Shown here in pieces: positions 28,346 to 37,731 of a stretch of 64,000 nt of DNA. A program made the translations under genes and the position numbers. Source of the DNA: Mycolicibacterium diernhoferi (GTDB taxonomy: Bacteria > Actinomycetota > Actinomycetes > Mycobacteriales > Mycobacteriaceae); the NCBI RefSeq assembly GCF_019456655.1, contig NZ_CP080332.1, forward strand, positions 1,612,001 to 1,676,000. The letters run 5' to 3'. The first letter of the stretch is position 1. Each line of letters begins with the position of its first letter. Under the pieces are notes generated by a model, which had not been told where the DNA came from, made no database searches, and saw only the letters and a list, made by a program, of their open reading frames with translations.

Positions 28346-29878
28346 CGGCGGCCCTTGCGCGGCAACGCTGTCCGGTTCACCGGAGCGTGGCGGCCCGGGC
28401 GGGGTGTCCGGGGACAGCGCCCCGCCCTTGGGTGCCGTCAGGGCGCCTTGTCTGCGCAGCTCGTCGGAGTACTGCAGGAACACCAGGAAGAACGTGTACA
28501 TGAAGGTCATCTGCGCGATCACGACGACCGGGTGATCCAGGTTCAGCGTGATGGTCGAGAAGGCGATGAACACGCCGCCGTAGAAGGCATGCGGCAGTGA
28601 GTCGGTGCGGATCAGCTTGGCGGCCACCACGCATCCGATGACGATCACCGCCAGGAACGACAGGCCGGCCACCAGCCCGCCGCGGTGCACCGCGATCAGC
28701 GGCGCGTTGGACACGAAGTTCTCGGTGAACGCGTAGGGGCCGTCCTTGAATTCGCGCAGGGACCAACCGTTTCCGAAGATCCAGTTGTCGCCCATCCGCC
28801 ACGGGAATTCGCGGATCGCCGCGATGCGGTCCGACGCGCCGGCGTCGTTCTCGCCGAGAGAGCCCATCAACCGTTTGCGGACCGCCGGAATCATCATCGC
28901 GGTGGTACCGCCCACGAACAGCGTGCCGATCATCAACATCCGGTCCCGGGAGCGCATGTTGTGGAAGACGAAGACCAGCAGCGCGCCGACCAGGACGCTG
29001 GCCAGTGCCGCGCGGCTCAGGGTCAGCACGATGGCCGCCATGAGGATGGTCATTAGGGTGACCCGCTGCCAACCGGTGAACAGGATGCCGGTGATCGCCA
29101 GCGCGATCACCAGGCCGATGCCGGCGGCGTTGGGGTCCACCCACAGACCGCCCAGTCGCTGGAAGGTCTCGCTGTCCTGACCGACGTCGAACCGGCCGGT
29201 CCTGGGCGTGGTGAGTGTGCCGCCGGTGATGTAGAACTTGTCGACCGCGTAGTAGCCGATGATCTCGAACGGCTTGACGATGTACTTGGTGGAACCCAGC
29301 GCCACCGCGGCCATGCCCCAGAGCGCGCTGAAGGTGGCCGAATAGACGAAAACCTTACCGACGCGGCATAGTTGGTCGTTCGGCAACGCCAGTAGCGCGA
29401 ACAGGAAACCGGTGGCCACCGCCCATTTGGTGAAGTCCATGATGTTGAGCGGCGTGGAGAAGGTCACCGCCATGGACAGTCCGGACATCACGATCAGCAG
29501 CAGGACCGCCGACATCAGCGGTGAGGACCGCCGTACCGCGCGGGGATGCATCAGCAACGCCAGGATCGACCCGCATCCGAACACCAGGTAGATCGGCACG
29601 TGCACACCGGGGAAATAGCCGAACGGGAACGTGGTGACGAAGACGACGGTGCCGTAGTACAACCACAGTGGGTGGCGCAAACCGACGTACACCCCGACCA
29701 CCGCGGCCATCAGGCCGGCGATCGCGATGGTGGCGGGTTTGCCACCCAGGGCGGCGGCGACCGCCGCAAACGGCCCGAGCACACAGGCCGCCGCTCCCGC
29801 CCAGATCTCGGTCCGTGAGTATGTGGGCAGCCTCAAAGACGAACTCCTTTGCTGCCGGATCGGCGGTCCTTCGCGCAC
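28325..29878 (-). CDS. O-antigen polymerase/ligase (Wzy)-type membrane protein, gene 6
   Basis: A 517-residue protein with about 11-12 membrane helices and the Wzy_C/O-antigen-ligase pattern: GGLWVDPNAAGIGLVIALAI, then a large external loop with GDNWIFGNGWSLREF. It probably polymerises repeat units on the outer face of the membrane. It is the only gene of the locus on the minus strand, divergent from the Wzz-kinase gene with 137 bases between and convergent on gene 5. A GTG preceded by GCGAGGA was chosen over a start 20 codons further upstream. The proline-rich cytosolic tail is unusual. Confidence 0.82.
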   Translation of the reverse strand: MREGPPIRQQRSSSLRLPTYSRTEIWAGAAACVLGPFAAVAAALGGKPATIAIAGLMAAVVGVYVGLRHPLWLYYGTVVFVTTFPFGYFPGVHVPIYLVFGCGSILALLMHPRAVRRSSPLMSAVLLLIVMSGLSMAVTFSTPLNIMDFTKWAVATGFLFALLALPNDQLCRVGKVFVYSATFSALWGMAAVALGSTKYIVKPFEIIGYYAVDKFYITGGTLTTPRTGRFDVGQDSETFQRLGGLWVDPNAAGIGLVIALAITGILFTGWQRVTLMTILMAAIVLTLSRAALASVLVGALLVFVFHNMRSRDRMLMIGTLFVGGTTAMMIPAVRKRLMGSLGENDAGASDRIAAIREFPWRMGDNWIFGNGWSLREFKDGPYAFTENFVSNAPLIAVHRGGLVAGLSFLAVIVIGCVVAAKLIRTDSLPHAFYGGVFIAFSTITLNLDHPVVVIAQMTFMYTFFLVFLQYSDELRRQGALTAPKGGALSPDTPPGPPRSGEPDSVAAQGPPLPAATA

Positions 29879-30015
29879 TGAACTATCCTCGCATTGTCTT
29901 CGCTGGGATCGCCACACGTTCTTTTTCCCCATGCACATGACTTTGGTGTGTAGGGCAAGGTGGAGACGCTATCGTGAGGACGTCATGGTGACCCAACAGC
30001 GATCGGAGTGCCCAG

Positions 30016-31518
30016 TTGGCCGTCGGTGATTACGTGCGGATCTTTTGCCGGCTCTGGTGGGTGGTCCTCGCTGCGGTGGTGATCGGTGCCGGCGCCGGCG
30101 CTGTGTCACAGCAATTCGACAAGCCGGAGTACACCTCCACAGCAAGGCTTTTCGTCAGCACTCAGAGCGGCACATCGGTCGGCGACGCCTACCAGAACAA
30201 CCTGTTCTCCCAGGAGCGGGTGTACTCCTATGCCGGCCTGGCCACCAGCGAGCAGGTCGCCGCACGCGCCATCGACCAGGCGAAGGCCTCGATCACCGTC
30301 GATGAGTTGCGGGCCAAGATCACTGCGGTCCCGCTACCTCAGACGGTGTTGCTCGACATCACCGCGACGGATTCGGACCCCGCCACCGCCCAGCTCTACG
30401 CCAACGCGGTCGCAGACCAACTCGTCAACGTCACCACCGAACTGGAGACCTCGCGACGCGGCGGCGAGTCCGCAGCGGGCGCCATCGTCGTCGACGACGC
30501 GAGTTTCGGCACCCGGGTCGAATCGATGGGCCTGGTCACCCGCGTCCTGCTGGGCGCACTGGCCGGTCTGGTGATCGGCATCGTGCTGGCCGCGATCCTC
30601 GGCGTCTCCGACACCCGGGTGCGCCGCCGCGAGCGCCTCGAGGACGTCACTTCCAACGCGCTGATCGGGTCGCTGCTGCAGAACAAGGGCCGCGAAGGCG
30701 TCCTGGACCTCGCGGCCGGCGGGCCCGCGGTCGAGCGGCTGCGCGAACTGCGCACCAACATCCAGTTCGCCCGCACCCCGGACGGGGGCCGTCCGCACGT
30801 CATCGCCATCACCAGCCCGTCGCCGCAGGACGGCCGGTCCACCACGGCCGCCGACCTGGCCGCGGCCTTCGCAGAATCCGGGCACTCGGTGCTGCTGGTC
30901 GACGGTGACCTGGTCGATCCGACGCTGCCGTCGGTGCTGGGTCTGTCGTCGGCCGATCAGGTCCGTGCGTCCCAGAAGGGTCTGACCACGCTGTTGGCCC
31001 GCCAGTCGACCCTGGCCGATTCGACCATCCGGCTCGGCAACCTGACCTTCCTGCCCGCCGGTCCGCTGCCGGCCACCCGCCGCCAGCTGTGGGGCGACGA
31101 CGCGGCCGGTCAGGTGTTCGATGATCTGCGCGCGAACTTCGACTACGTCATCGTCGACACCCCGCCGCTGCTCAAGTACTCCGACGGCGCGGTGCCCGCC
31201 GGCCTCGGCGACGGCGCGGTGCTGCTGGGCCGGATCGGCCACACCAGGGCCGCCGCACTGCGTAAGGGCCTGGCGGTGCTGTCCGCCGCCCGGGTCAACC
31301 TGATCGGGGTGGCCGCCACCGGCGAGCACGAGCAGCGCAAGGATCGGTCCGAGTTCAAGGCCGGCGAGAAGAAGGCTCTCGAACAGGAGGCCCGCGTGCA
31401 GAGCAGTGCGGAGCGCAACGGGTCGGGCCCCGAGGTGATCGGGCAGTTGCCGTCGGTTCAGGCGGACCAGGAAGTCGGTCAGCCGCGCCACCGGGCTCAA
31501 CTGGGACACCCGGAGTAG
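30016..31518 (+). CDS. Wzz-domain protein fused to a degenerate tyrosine-kinase domain, gene 7
   Basis: A 500-residue chain-length/kinase protein. The N-terminal Wzz unit has membrane helices near residues 14-32 and 175-195 and the external segment YTSTARLFVSTQSGT. The C-terminal BY-kinase-like fold (about 235-435) has a weak P-loop, SPSPQDGRSTT, where Arg274 replaces the invariant lysine. Walker A-prime reads VDGDLVDP and Walker B FDYVIVDTPPLL. No tyrosine cluster follows; the tail is polar and lacks Tyr. It may regulate polymer length without kinase activity. TTG start with GGAG seven bases before. Confidence 0.85.
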   Translation: MAVGDYVRIFCRLWWVVLAAVVIGAGAGAVSQQFDKPEYTSTARLFVSTQSGTSVGDAYQNNLFSQERVYSYAGLATSEQVAARAIDQAKASITVDELRAKITAVPLPQTVLLDITATDSDPATAQLYANAVADQLVNVTTELETSRRGGESAAGAIVVDDASFGTRVESMGLVTRVLLGALAGLVIGIVLAAILGVSDTRVRRRERLEDVTSNALIGSLLQNKGREGVLDLAAGGPAVERLRELRTNIQFARTPDGGRPHVIAITSPSPQDGRSTTAADLAAAFAESGHSVLLVDGDLVDPTLPSVLGLSSADQVRASQKGLTTLLARQSTLADSTIRLGNLTFLPAGPLPATRRQLWGDDAAGQVFDDLRANFDYVIVDTPPLLKYSDGAVPAGLGDGAVLLGRIGHTRAAALRKGLAVLSAARVNLIGVAATGEHEQRKDRSEFKAGEKKALEQEARVQSSAERNGSGPEVIGQLPSVQADQEVGQPRHRAQLGHPE

Positions 31519-31522
31519 TCCG

Positions 31523-32818
31523 GTGCAGTCGCTGCGCCCGCGACGGGTGACCGCGCTGCTGGCCGGTTCTCTTGCCGCGCTCGCGGTGGCCTCCTCGGTC
31601 AGTGCCTGCACCAGTGGTACCCAGACTCAGCCGGCGCCCTACGTCCCACCCACGATCAAGACCTTCGCCGCGCCCTTCGAGGGCAAGCCCCACCTGGCGC
31701 CGCCGGACATGACCGACGACGGGCCGGGCTCGCTGGTCTCGGTCGAGCCGATCTCCTCGGGGGCCGAACTGCTCGACGAGGATGGCGCCACCTACATGCG
31801 GGTGGTGTACCGGTCCACCTCGGGCATCGACGGGACGCCGACCGAGGTGTCCGCCGCGATCGCCATCCCGGCAGGGACACCGCCTCCGGGCGGCTGGCCG
31901 GTCATCGGCTTCGGGCAGGGCACCAAGGGCGTGCTCTACAAGTGCGCGTCCAGCCTGTTCCCGAACCTGCCGAAGCAGGCGTGGTCCATCGCCCAGTTCA
32001 TCAAGAACGGTTACGCGGTCGCCGCCAGCGACTTCCAGGGTTCCGGGGTGAAGGGCTATTCGCACCCGTTCCTGGACGCAAAGACCTACGGCTACAACGT
32101 CATCGACTCGGTGCGGGCAGCACGCCGGGTGGGCGCCGACATCAGCGACAAGTGGATGTCCTACGGACACTCGGCCGGTGGGCTGGCGGTCTGGGGAGCC
32201 GCCGAGGTGGAACCGGAGTACGGACAGGGCCTCGACCTGCTGGGCACCATCTCGATGGCCCCGGCCGCGGACATCTCCGAACTGGCCGATGCCGCGTGGA
32301 ACGGGACCCTGACCAACGCCCAGCGCGTCACCCTGGTGTACGCCCTGCAGTCGCTGTCGTGGTTCGAGCCGGAGATGAACCTGGACGACTTCCGGTCCGG
32401 GGTCACCGCCGAGAACTGGGATCTGATACTCAACTGCATCCCCACCGACTTCGACGAGGTCGCCAGGGTGTGGGAGACCATGGTCAACGAGGATCTCAAA
32501 CCCCGCACCTACGAGAACGTGGAGTGGCTGCGGGAGCGGCTGGCTTCCCGCGCGATCCCCAATATGCGGCGCATCGACACCCCGACGGTCGTCGCGTACG
32601 GCACCGATGACGAGCTGTACAACCAGGAGTGGTTCGAACGAGCGCTGAGCAGGGCATGTGCGCTGGGCAGCAATCTGGAGATCAAGAAGGAACCGGGCAA
32701 GGGCCACGCCGACCTGGACCAGGCGTTCGTGATGGGCTGGCTGAACGACCGGTTGGCCGGAGTGCCCGCCCCGCCGAGCAACTGCGCGGAATGGGAAGAA
32801 CGGGAGCTGCTGAAATGA
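31523..32818 (+). CDS. Secretory-lipase-family lipoprotein (paralogue A), gene 8
   Basis: A 431-residue alpha/beta hydrolase of the secretory lipase (LIP, PF03583-like) family. The signal peptide ends with lipobox VSAC (Cys29), so it is lipid-anchored outside the membrane. Nucleophile Ser217 lies in GHSAG; the acid is probably in YGTDDELY and the histidine in GKGHADLD. Cap-region motifs (YRSTSGIDG, SDFQGSGVKGYSHPFLDA) recur in the three other paralogues. It starts four bases after the Wzz-kinase gene and overlaps the next gene as ATGA. It may trim or transfer acyl groups on the exported glycan; the substrate is inference. Confidence 0.8.
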   Translation: MQSLRPRRVTALLAGSLAALAVASSVSACTSGTQTQPAPYVPPTIKTFAAPFEGKPHLAPPDMTDDGPGSLVSVEPISSGAELLDEDGATYMRVVYRSTSGIDGTPTEVSAAIAIPAGTPPPGGWPVIGFGQGTKGVLYKCASSLFPNLPKQAWSIAQFIKNGYAVAASDFQGSGVKGYSHPFLDAKTYGYNVIDSVRAARRVGADISDKWMSYGHSAGGLAVWGAAEVEPEYGQGLDLLGTISMAPAADISELADAAWNGTLTNAQRVTLVYALQSLSWFEPEMNLDDFRSGVTAENWDLILNCIPTDFDEVARVWETMVNEDLKPRTYENVEWLRERLASRAIPNMRRIDTPTVVAYGTDDELYNQEWFERALSRACALGSNLEIKKEPGKGHADLDQAFVMGWLNDRLAGVPAPPSNCAEWEERELLK

Positions 32819-33543
32819 GAGCTCCGGTAGACGTCCCGAGAGTCCGCGACTATCTGTCGCTCCTGCTGCGCGCGTGGCCGATGATCCTGGTGGCGACCCT
32901 GTTGTCGGCGGGTGCCGCCGCCTTCGTGGTGGCGCAGAAGGCACCCACCTACACGGCGTCGGCGCTGGCTTTCGCCAAGGTGTCGAATGACCCGAGCACC
33001 TTCTCGCAGTATTACGGCGGCATGGGCGCCAAGCTGCGCATGCCCGGCTATGCCGAACTGGCCAAGTCCCGGTTGGTGGCGCAGCACGCGATCGACGCCA
33101 TCGGGGAGGACACCGCCGCCGAGGACCTGGCCTCCAGGATCTCGGCGGAATGGGAGCCGGGAGGGGCCGATCTGCGCGGCCGGGCGAACTCGGTGCTGCT
33201 GCGGATCACCGTCACCAACGAGAACCCCGACCTCGCCGTCGAGGAGGTCAATGCGGTGGGCAGCGCGCTGGTGAAACTGTCGCAGGACCTGGAATGGTAC
33301 GAGTCCGCCGTGTCCGACGACGTCCAGTACAAGGGGCCGCTGGCCGAACTGCTGCCCGTGGACGCGGCGAAGACGGCACGAGAGGTGCCGACCCCGATGT
33401 CCGGGCCGTTGGCGATCGGCGCCGGATTCGGCTTCGCGGTCAGCGCGCTGATCATGCTGGGCGTCGGGATCGCTCGGGACACCCTGGTGACCCGCAGCCA
33501 ACTCGATCAGGTTGTCCGGGCTACGACGCAACGGGAAACGTAG
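32815..33543 (+). CDS. Wzz-type chain-length determinant without kinase domain, gene 9
   Basis: A 242-residue protein with membrane helices at about residues 21-40 and 198-218 enclosing an external domain (YTASALAFAKVSNDPSTFSQ, then ITVTNENPDLAVEEVNAVG), the topology of a polysaccharide co-polymerase. It lacks a nucleotide-binding domain. It is coupled by ATGA to lipase paralogue A, and AGGAG at its end serves paralogue B. Two Wzz-type proteins in one locus may set two chain lengths or act as a pair. Confidence 0.8.
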   Translation: MRAPVDVPRVRDYLSLLLRAWPMILVATLLSAGAAAFVVAQKAPTYTASALAFAKVSNDPSTFSQYYGGMGAKLRMPGYAELAKSRLVAQHAIDAIGEDTAAEDLASRISAEWEPGGADLRGRANSVLLRITVTNENPDLAVEEVNAVGSALVKLSQDLEWYESAVSDDVQYKGPLAELLPVDAAKTAREVPTPMSGPLAIGAGFGFAVSALIMLGVGIARDTLVTRSQLDQVVRATTQRET

Positions 33544-33550
33544 GAGCTTC

Positions 33551-34837
33551 GTGGAAACTACGAGGACCGCTGCGCGTGTCCTGATGACGGGCGTGCTGGC
33601 CACCACGGTGGCCTTGACGGGCTGCGCGGGGGACAAGAGCGACCAGAGCGACACCCCGGCCCAGCCGTCGTCGCTCGACCAGCAGCTGCTGTTGCCGGCG
33701 GACTACTCGGGCGAGGGCCCGGGAACCCTGCGCTCCGCGGTCGACCTGCCGATCGTCGACCGCCGGATCGTGCGGGTGGCCGAGGAGGCCGCCCGCATCA
33801 CCTACGACTCCACCTCGGGCATCGACGGCAGCCCGCAGACCGTCACCGGCAGTGTCTTCGAACCGCTCGGGGAGCCCCCCGATGGTGGCTGGCCGGTCAT
33901 CGTGTTCGGGCACGGCACCGTCGGCATCCATTCGGACTGCGCACCCTCGCTGTCGCCGTCGCTGGGTGGTGCGGCGGACGCGATCCGGGCCCTGCTGTCG
34001 CTGGGCTACATCCTGGTGGTGCCCGACTACCAGGGCCTGGGTACCGACACCGGCTATCACCCGTACCTCGATGCCTCGACCGAGGGCTACAACATGATCG
34101 ATGCCGCCCGGGCGACCCGGAAGCTGCTGCCCAACGCCTCGGACAAGTGGGTCGCCTTCGGGGTGTCCCAGGGCGGCCAGGCATCCTGGGCGGCCAACGA
34201 ACTCAACGCCACGTACTCCAGCCCGGACCTGTTCCTGGTCGGTTCGGTCAGCGTGTCACCGGCCGCCGACATCGCCGGTCTGGCCGACCTGGCCTGGGCC
34301 GGGGAGCTGACGCCGCAGCAGTCGATCGCGATGGTCCTGATCCTCGCCACGCTCAAGATCGAACATCCCGAGCTCAACCTCGACGACTACCGCCGCGGCG
34401 CCGCGCAGGAGAACTGGGCGCTGCTGTCGGGTTGTTCGTCCGACTCGACCGATGAGCGACTCGAGGTGGCCGACGCACTGTCACCCGATGACCTGCGCCC
34501 GGTGAGCCAGGAGGCCACCGATCTCCTGCGCCACTACCTCATCCAGATGAGCGGGTTGCCCCGCTCGCCGGCCAGCGCACCGTCGCTGGTGCTGCAGGGG
34601 GACCAGGACCAGTTGATCCCGGTGCCATGGACCGATGCCGCGGTGCAGCGCGCCTGCGACATGGGCGCCGACATCGCGTCCTTCGTGGCGGTGGGGCGCG
34701 GCCACAGCGATTTCGACCCGACCGAGGCGTTGGACTGGATGCAGCAGCGGTTCCGGGGGGATCCGCCGGCCAGTACGTGCGCCGTCGAGGGGGGTCCGTC
34801 CATCCGTAAAGTGCCCCAACTGACATTGCCGGAATGA
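33551..34837 (+). CDS. Secretory-lipase-family lipoprotein (paralogue B), gene 10
   Basis: A 428-residue alpha/beta hydrolase. The signal peptide ends in lipobox LTGC (Cys25). Catalytic Ser206 is in GVSQGG, the acid probably in QGDQDQL, the histidine in GRGHSDFD. Shared family motifs are FGHGTVGIHSDCAPSLSPSL and PDYQGLGTDTGYHPYLDAST. The GTG start is preceded by AGGAG formed from the end of the Wzz gene. Its stop overlaps the acyltransferase-3 gene (ATGATG), so hydrolase and membrane acyltransferase are produced together, hinting at opposing or sequential work on the same acyl groups. Confidence 0.8.
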   Translation: METTRTAARVLMTGVLATTVALTGCAGDKSDQSDTPAQPSSLDQQLLLPADYSGEGPGTLRSAVDLPIVDRRIVRVAEEAARITYDSTSGIDGSPQTVTGSVFEPLGEPPDGGWPVIVFGHGTVGIHSDCAPSLSPSLGGAADAIRALLSLGYILVVPDYQGLGTDTGYHPYLDASTEGYNMIDAARATRKLLPNASDKWVAFGVSQGGQASWAANELNATYSSPDLFLVGSVSVSPAADIAGLADLAWAGELTPQQSIAMVLILATLKIEHPELNLDDYRRGAAQENWALLSGCSSDSTDERLEVADALSPDDLRPVSQEATDLLRHYLIQMSGLPRSPASAPSLVLQGDQDQLIPVPWTDAAVQRACDMGADIASFVAVGRGHSDFDPTEALDWMQQRFRGDPPASTCAVEGGPSIRKVPQLTLPE

Positions 34838-36126
34838 TGACTGATAAAGCCGCAGCCAAGCTGCCCATCGAATCCCAGGTGATCGCGAGTTCGCCGACGC
34901 GTGGACGAGTCGTCGGTCTCGACGGCATCCGCGGCCTCGGCTGTCTGGCGGTCGTCGTCGGCCACGTCGGCGAGTTCTACACGCCCGAGACCCATTCCAA
35001 GGCGTTCCTCGATGTGCTCGGGCTGGCGCTGATCCTGTTCTTCGTGCTCAGCGGGTTCCTGCTGTTCCTGCCCTATGTGCGCAAGCTGACCAAGCCCGAC
35101 GCCGCGATGCCCGACACCCGGCAGTACTTCCTGCACCGGGTGTTCCGGGTGTTCCCCGGCTATCTGGCCATCTTCCTGCTCGCCAACTTCGTCTTCCAGG
35201 CGGTGTACGTCGAGAATCCGATCACCCAGGTGCCCGGCAGCGGGGACGGCACCGGGATGATCACCGACCCGGGCAAGCTGCTGGCGAACCTGACCCTGAT
35301 GCAGACCTATATCCCCGACTACGTGCAGACCGGGATCAACCCGTCCTGGTCGCTGACGCTGGAGATCGCGTTCTACCTGTCCCTGCCGTTGCTCGGGGTG
35401 CTGGTGTTCGCGCTGCGCGGGCGGGTGAACATGCATCCGCTGAAACTGGCGCTGGTGGCCCCGGCCATCCTGCTGGCGATCGCCTATGCCGGCCGACTGC
35501 TCACCCCGTACGTCTACAGCCACGTCAACGTGCACAACTACGAGCCGCCGGCCAGCGGGTACATGCCCGACATCTGGCTGCAGAACTGGGGCCCGAACCT
35601 GGCGGCGGTGTTCAGTCGCAGCTTCCTGACCAATGCCGACCTGTTCGCCTACGGCATGCTGGCCGCGATCTTGTTCGTCGCGATCGAGCAGGCGGTCATC
35701 AGCCGGCGGGCCGCCAAGTGGATCCATCGGGTGGACATCCTTCTGCTACCGGTGTTCGGCGTGCTGACCATTGCGCTGCTGCAGGCCGAGAACGCGTTCG
35801 GCTACGCCGCGTTGGGCATCGTCTCGGCGCTGTTCATCGTGTTGGTGATCCTGCCGCTGTCCTGGGGGACGCCGTCATGGCTGGCGCGGGGCCTGGACTG
35901 GAAGCCGTTCTATTTCGTCGGGCTCATCTCCATGTCGGTGTACCTGTGGCACTACCCGGTGCTGCTGCTGTTGGGCCGGTTCGACCTGAACGCCGGTGAC
36001 AGCTGGGGCGGCATGCTCCAGAACATGGGCGTCGTCACCGTGGTCACGCTGGTGCTGTCCACCATCACCTATTACGCCGTGGAGAAGCCGGGCCTGGATC
36101 TGGCCAAGAAGTTCCGGAAGCGTTGA
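34834..36126 (+). CDS. Acyltransferase family 3 membrane protein, gene 11
   Basis: A 430-residue integral membrane protein with about ten helices of the OafA/Acyl_transf_3 family. Signatures are GLDGIRGLGCLAVVVGHVGE with the catalytic-type histidine, FFVLSGFLLFLPYVRKL, and INPSWSLTLEIAFYLSLPLL. These proteins move acetyl or other acyl groups across the membrane onto exported glycans. It sits between lipase paralogues B and C with overlaps on both sides (ATGATG and TGATG), so its partner enzymes are almost certainly those hydrolases or the polysaccharide they act on. Confidence 0.87.
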   Translation: MMTDKAAAKLPIESQVIASSPTRGRVVGLDGIRGLGCLAVVVGHVGEFYTPETHSKAFLDVLGLALILFFVLSGFLLFLPYVRKLTKPDAAMPDTRQYFLHRVFRVFPGYLAIFLLANFVFQAVYVENPITQVPGSGDGTGMITDPGKLLANLTLMQTYIPDYVQTGINPSWSLTLEIAFYLSLPLLGVLVFALRGRVNMHPLKLALVAPAILLAIAYAGRLLTPYVYSHVNVHNYEPPASGYMPDIWLQNWGPNLAAVFSRSFLTNADLFAYGMLAAILFVAIEQAVISRRAAKWIHRVDILLLPVFGVLTIALLQAENAFGYAALGIVSALFIVLVILPLSWGTPSWLARGLDWKPFYFVGLISMSVYLWHYPVLLLLGRFDLNAGDSWGGMLQNMGVVTVVTLVLSTITYYAVEKPGLDLAKKFRKR

Positions 36127-37355
36127 TGCGCCGGAATCTGTTGTGGGCGGCGGTCATTGCCGCGGTCGTGCTGCTGACCGCGGGGTTCGTGCTGGTGGTG
36201 TCCCCGCCGGCGCGGCAGTTCGTCGGGATCGACGCCGTCGCCGATGACCCGCAGCCGATCGAGACCGCCGACCTCAGCGGCTCGGGCCCCGGCACCTTGG
36301 TCAGCGCCGTCACCATGCCCGAATTCGACCGCCGCCTCACCGGGTCGGCGGTGCGCGCGGCCCGGGTGGTCTATCGCTCCACCGAGGGCGACACCGGGGC
36401 ACCGACCGTGGTGTCCGGATCGGTCTTCATGCCCAGCGATCCACCGCCGCCCGGCGGCTGGCCGGTGATCGCCTACGGCCACGGCACATTGGGCATCGAC
36501 GAGCCGTGCGGACCCTCGCTGTCACCGACCCTGTTGGGCAACGTGACCTGGGTGACCAATCTGGTGGGCGCCGGCTACGCGGTGGCCATGGCCGACTACC
36601 AGGGCCTGGGCATCGAGGGGGTGCATCCCTATCTCGACGCCCGGACGGCCGGCCTGAACCTCATCGACTCGGTGCGTGCGCTGACGCGCACCTTCGACGG
36701 CGTCTCGTCGCGCTGGGCCGCGCTCGGCGGCTCACAGGGCGGCGGGGCGGCATGGGCCGCGGGGGAGCAGGCCGCGACCTACTCCCCGGAGATGCTGCCC
36801 GTCGGGGTGGTGGCGCTGGCGCCGGCCGCGGATGTCGCCGGCCTGGTCGACCTGGCGCAGCGGCACGAACTCACCCGCGAGCAGATGCCCACGCTGGTCA
36901 TCATCGTGGAATCACTGGCGCGGTTGCACCCGGAGATCAACCGGGACGACTACCGGCGTGGACTCGCCGCCGAGAAGTGGGACGTGCTCACCGCCTGCAG
37001 CGGGAACCTGGTCCACGAGCGGGAAGCGGTGATCGAGCAGCTGCAGCCCGCCGACGTCGCGCCGCAGACCCCGGAGGCCGCCGACCGGCTCCGCGCATAC
37101 CTGACGGCGTGGGCGCTGCCGCAGCAACGGCCGGCGGCGCCGATGTCGGTGGTCTACGGGGGAGAGGACGAATACATCGCCCCGAGTTGGACCGAAGGGG
37201 CGATCCGGCGGGCGTGCGACCTCGGCGGTGTGGTGACCGCGGATTTCCAGCCGGACAAGGGTCACGGCGACCTCGAATTCGGTACCCGGGTGGAATGGCT
37301 GGCCGAGCGTTTCGCCGGCGCGCCGGCGCAGAACGGTTGCCTCGCCACCCCGTGA
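36126..37355 (+). CDS. Secretory-lipase-family protein (paralogue C), gene 12
   Basis: A 409-residue alpha/beta hydrolase with an uncleaved-looking N-terminal hydrophobic helix (about residues 6-27) instead of a lipobox. Ser203 in GGSQGG is the nucleophile; GGEDEY and DKGHGD carry the likely acid and base. Strong likeness to paralogues B and D (LSGSGPGTLVSAVTMP; YGHGTLGIDEPCGPSLSP). Conserved cysteines after the GHGT motif suggest a disulfide outside the cell. It overlaps the acyltransferase gene by one base and ends the operon started at gene 7. Confidence 0.8.
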   Translation: MRRNLLWAAVIAAVVLLTAGFVLVVSPPARQFVGIDAVADDPQPIETADLSGSGPGTLVSAVTMPEFDRRLTGSAVRAARVVYRSTEGDTGAPTVVSGSVFMPSDPPPPGGWPVIAYGHGTLGIDEPCGPSLSPTLLGNVTWVTNLVGAGYAVAMADYQGLGIEGVHPYLDARTAGLNLIDSVRALTRTFDGVSSRWAALGGSQGGGAAWAAGEQAATYSPEMLPVGVVALAPAADVAGLVDLAQRHELTREQMPTLVIIVESLARLHPEINRDDYRRGLAAEKWDVLTACSGNLVHEREAVIEQLQPADVAPQTPEAADRLRAYLTAWALPQQRPAAPMSVVYGGEDEYIAPSWTEGAIRRACDLGGVVTADFQPDKGHGDLEFGTRVEWLAERFAGAPAQNGCLATP

Positions 37356-37731
37356 TCCGCCGCCGATCGGCATTGCGCGGCAGCCCCCGGCCGACGTTTG
37401 CGGCTGATGAGTCGGCGCATGGCCGGCAGGTTGTCCGGGTTTTTGTCCGACCCGGACACGCTCGCTCATTTTGCTTGCTGAGCGGGGCGTTCTCGTAAGC
37501 CTCACAGTACCGTCTTTGTCGCGGGGGTCAATTACTGTGGCAGCTGAGGTTTGTGGCAACATGCCTTGTCGTTGCGGGTCGCGTGGATCGGCTGGGCTGT
37601 TCGTACTCAGTCCAATTGTTATTGGTAGCCGCCGGTCCGCCAGCAAACTCGCTAATTTGCTCCGTGGGTTCGGATCGTGTGTAATATGTGGATTCTCGTG
37701 GGTTCCGTCCCACAATGAGAGGGAATCAGCG
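37356..37731. promoter_or_regulatory. Long AT-rich leader/promoter region before the initiating transferase
   Basis: No gene is supported in these 376 bases. GC content drops clearly from about 37480 to 37730. A TAATAT -10-like hexamer (37682-37687) with a TTGCTC -35-like sequence 19 bases upstream would start transcription about 40 bases before the GTG. The region separates the gene 7-12 operon from the WcaJ-like gene, which is therefore likely to be regulated on its own. Confidence 0.45.

Noticed and set aside
37471..37731. In-frame upstream extension of the WcaJ-like protein
   Set aside because: The added 87 residues look untypical of the family, and the DNA there is AT-rich like a promoter; the GTG after GAGAGGGAA fits better.
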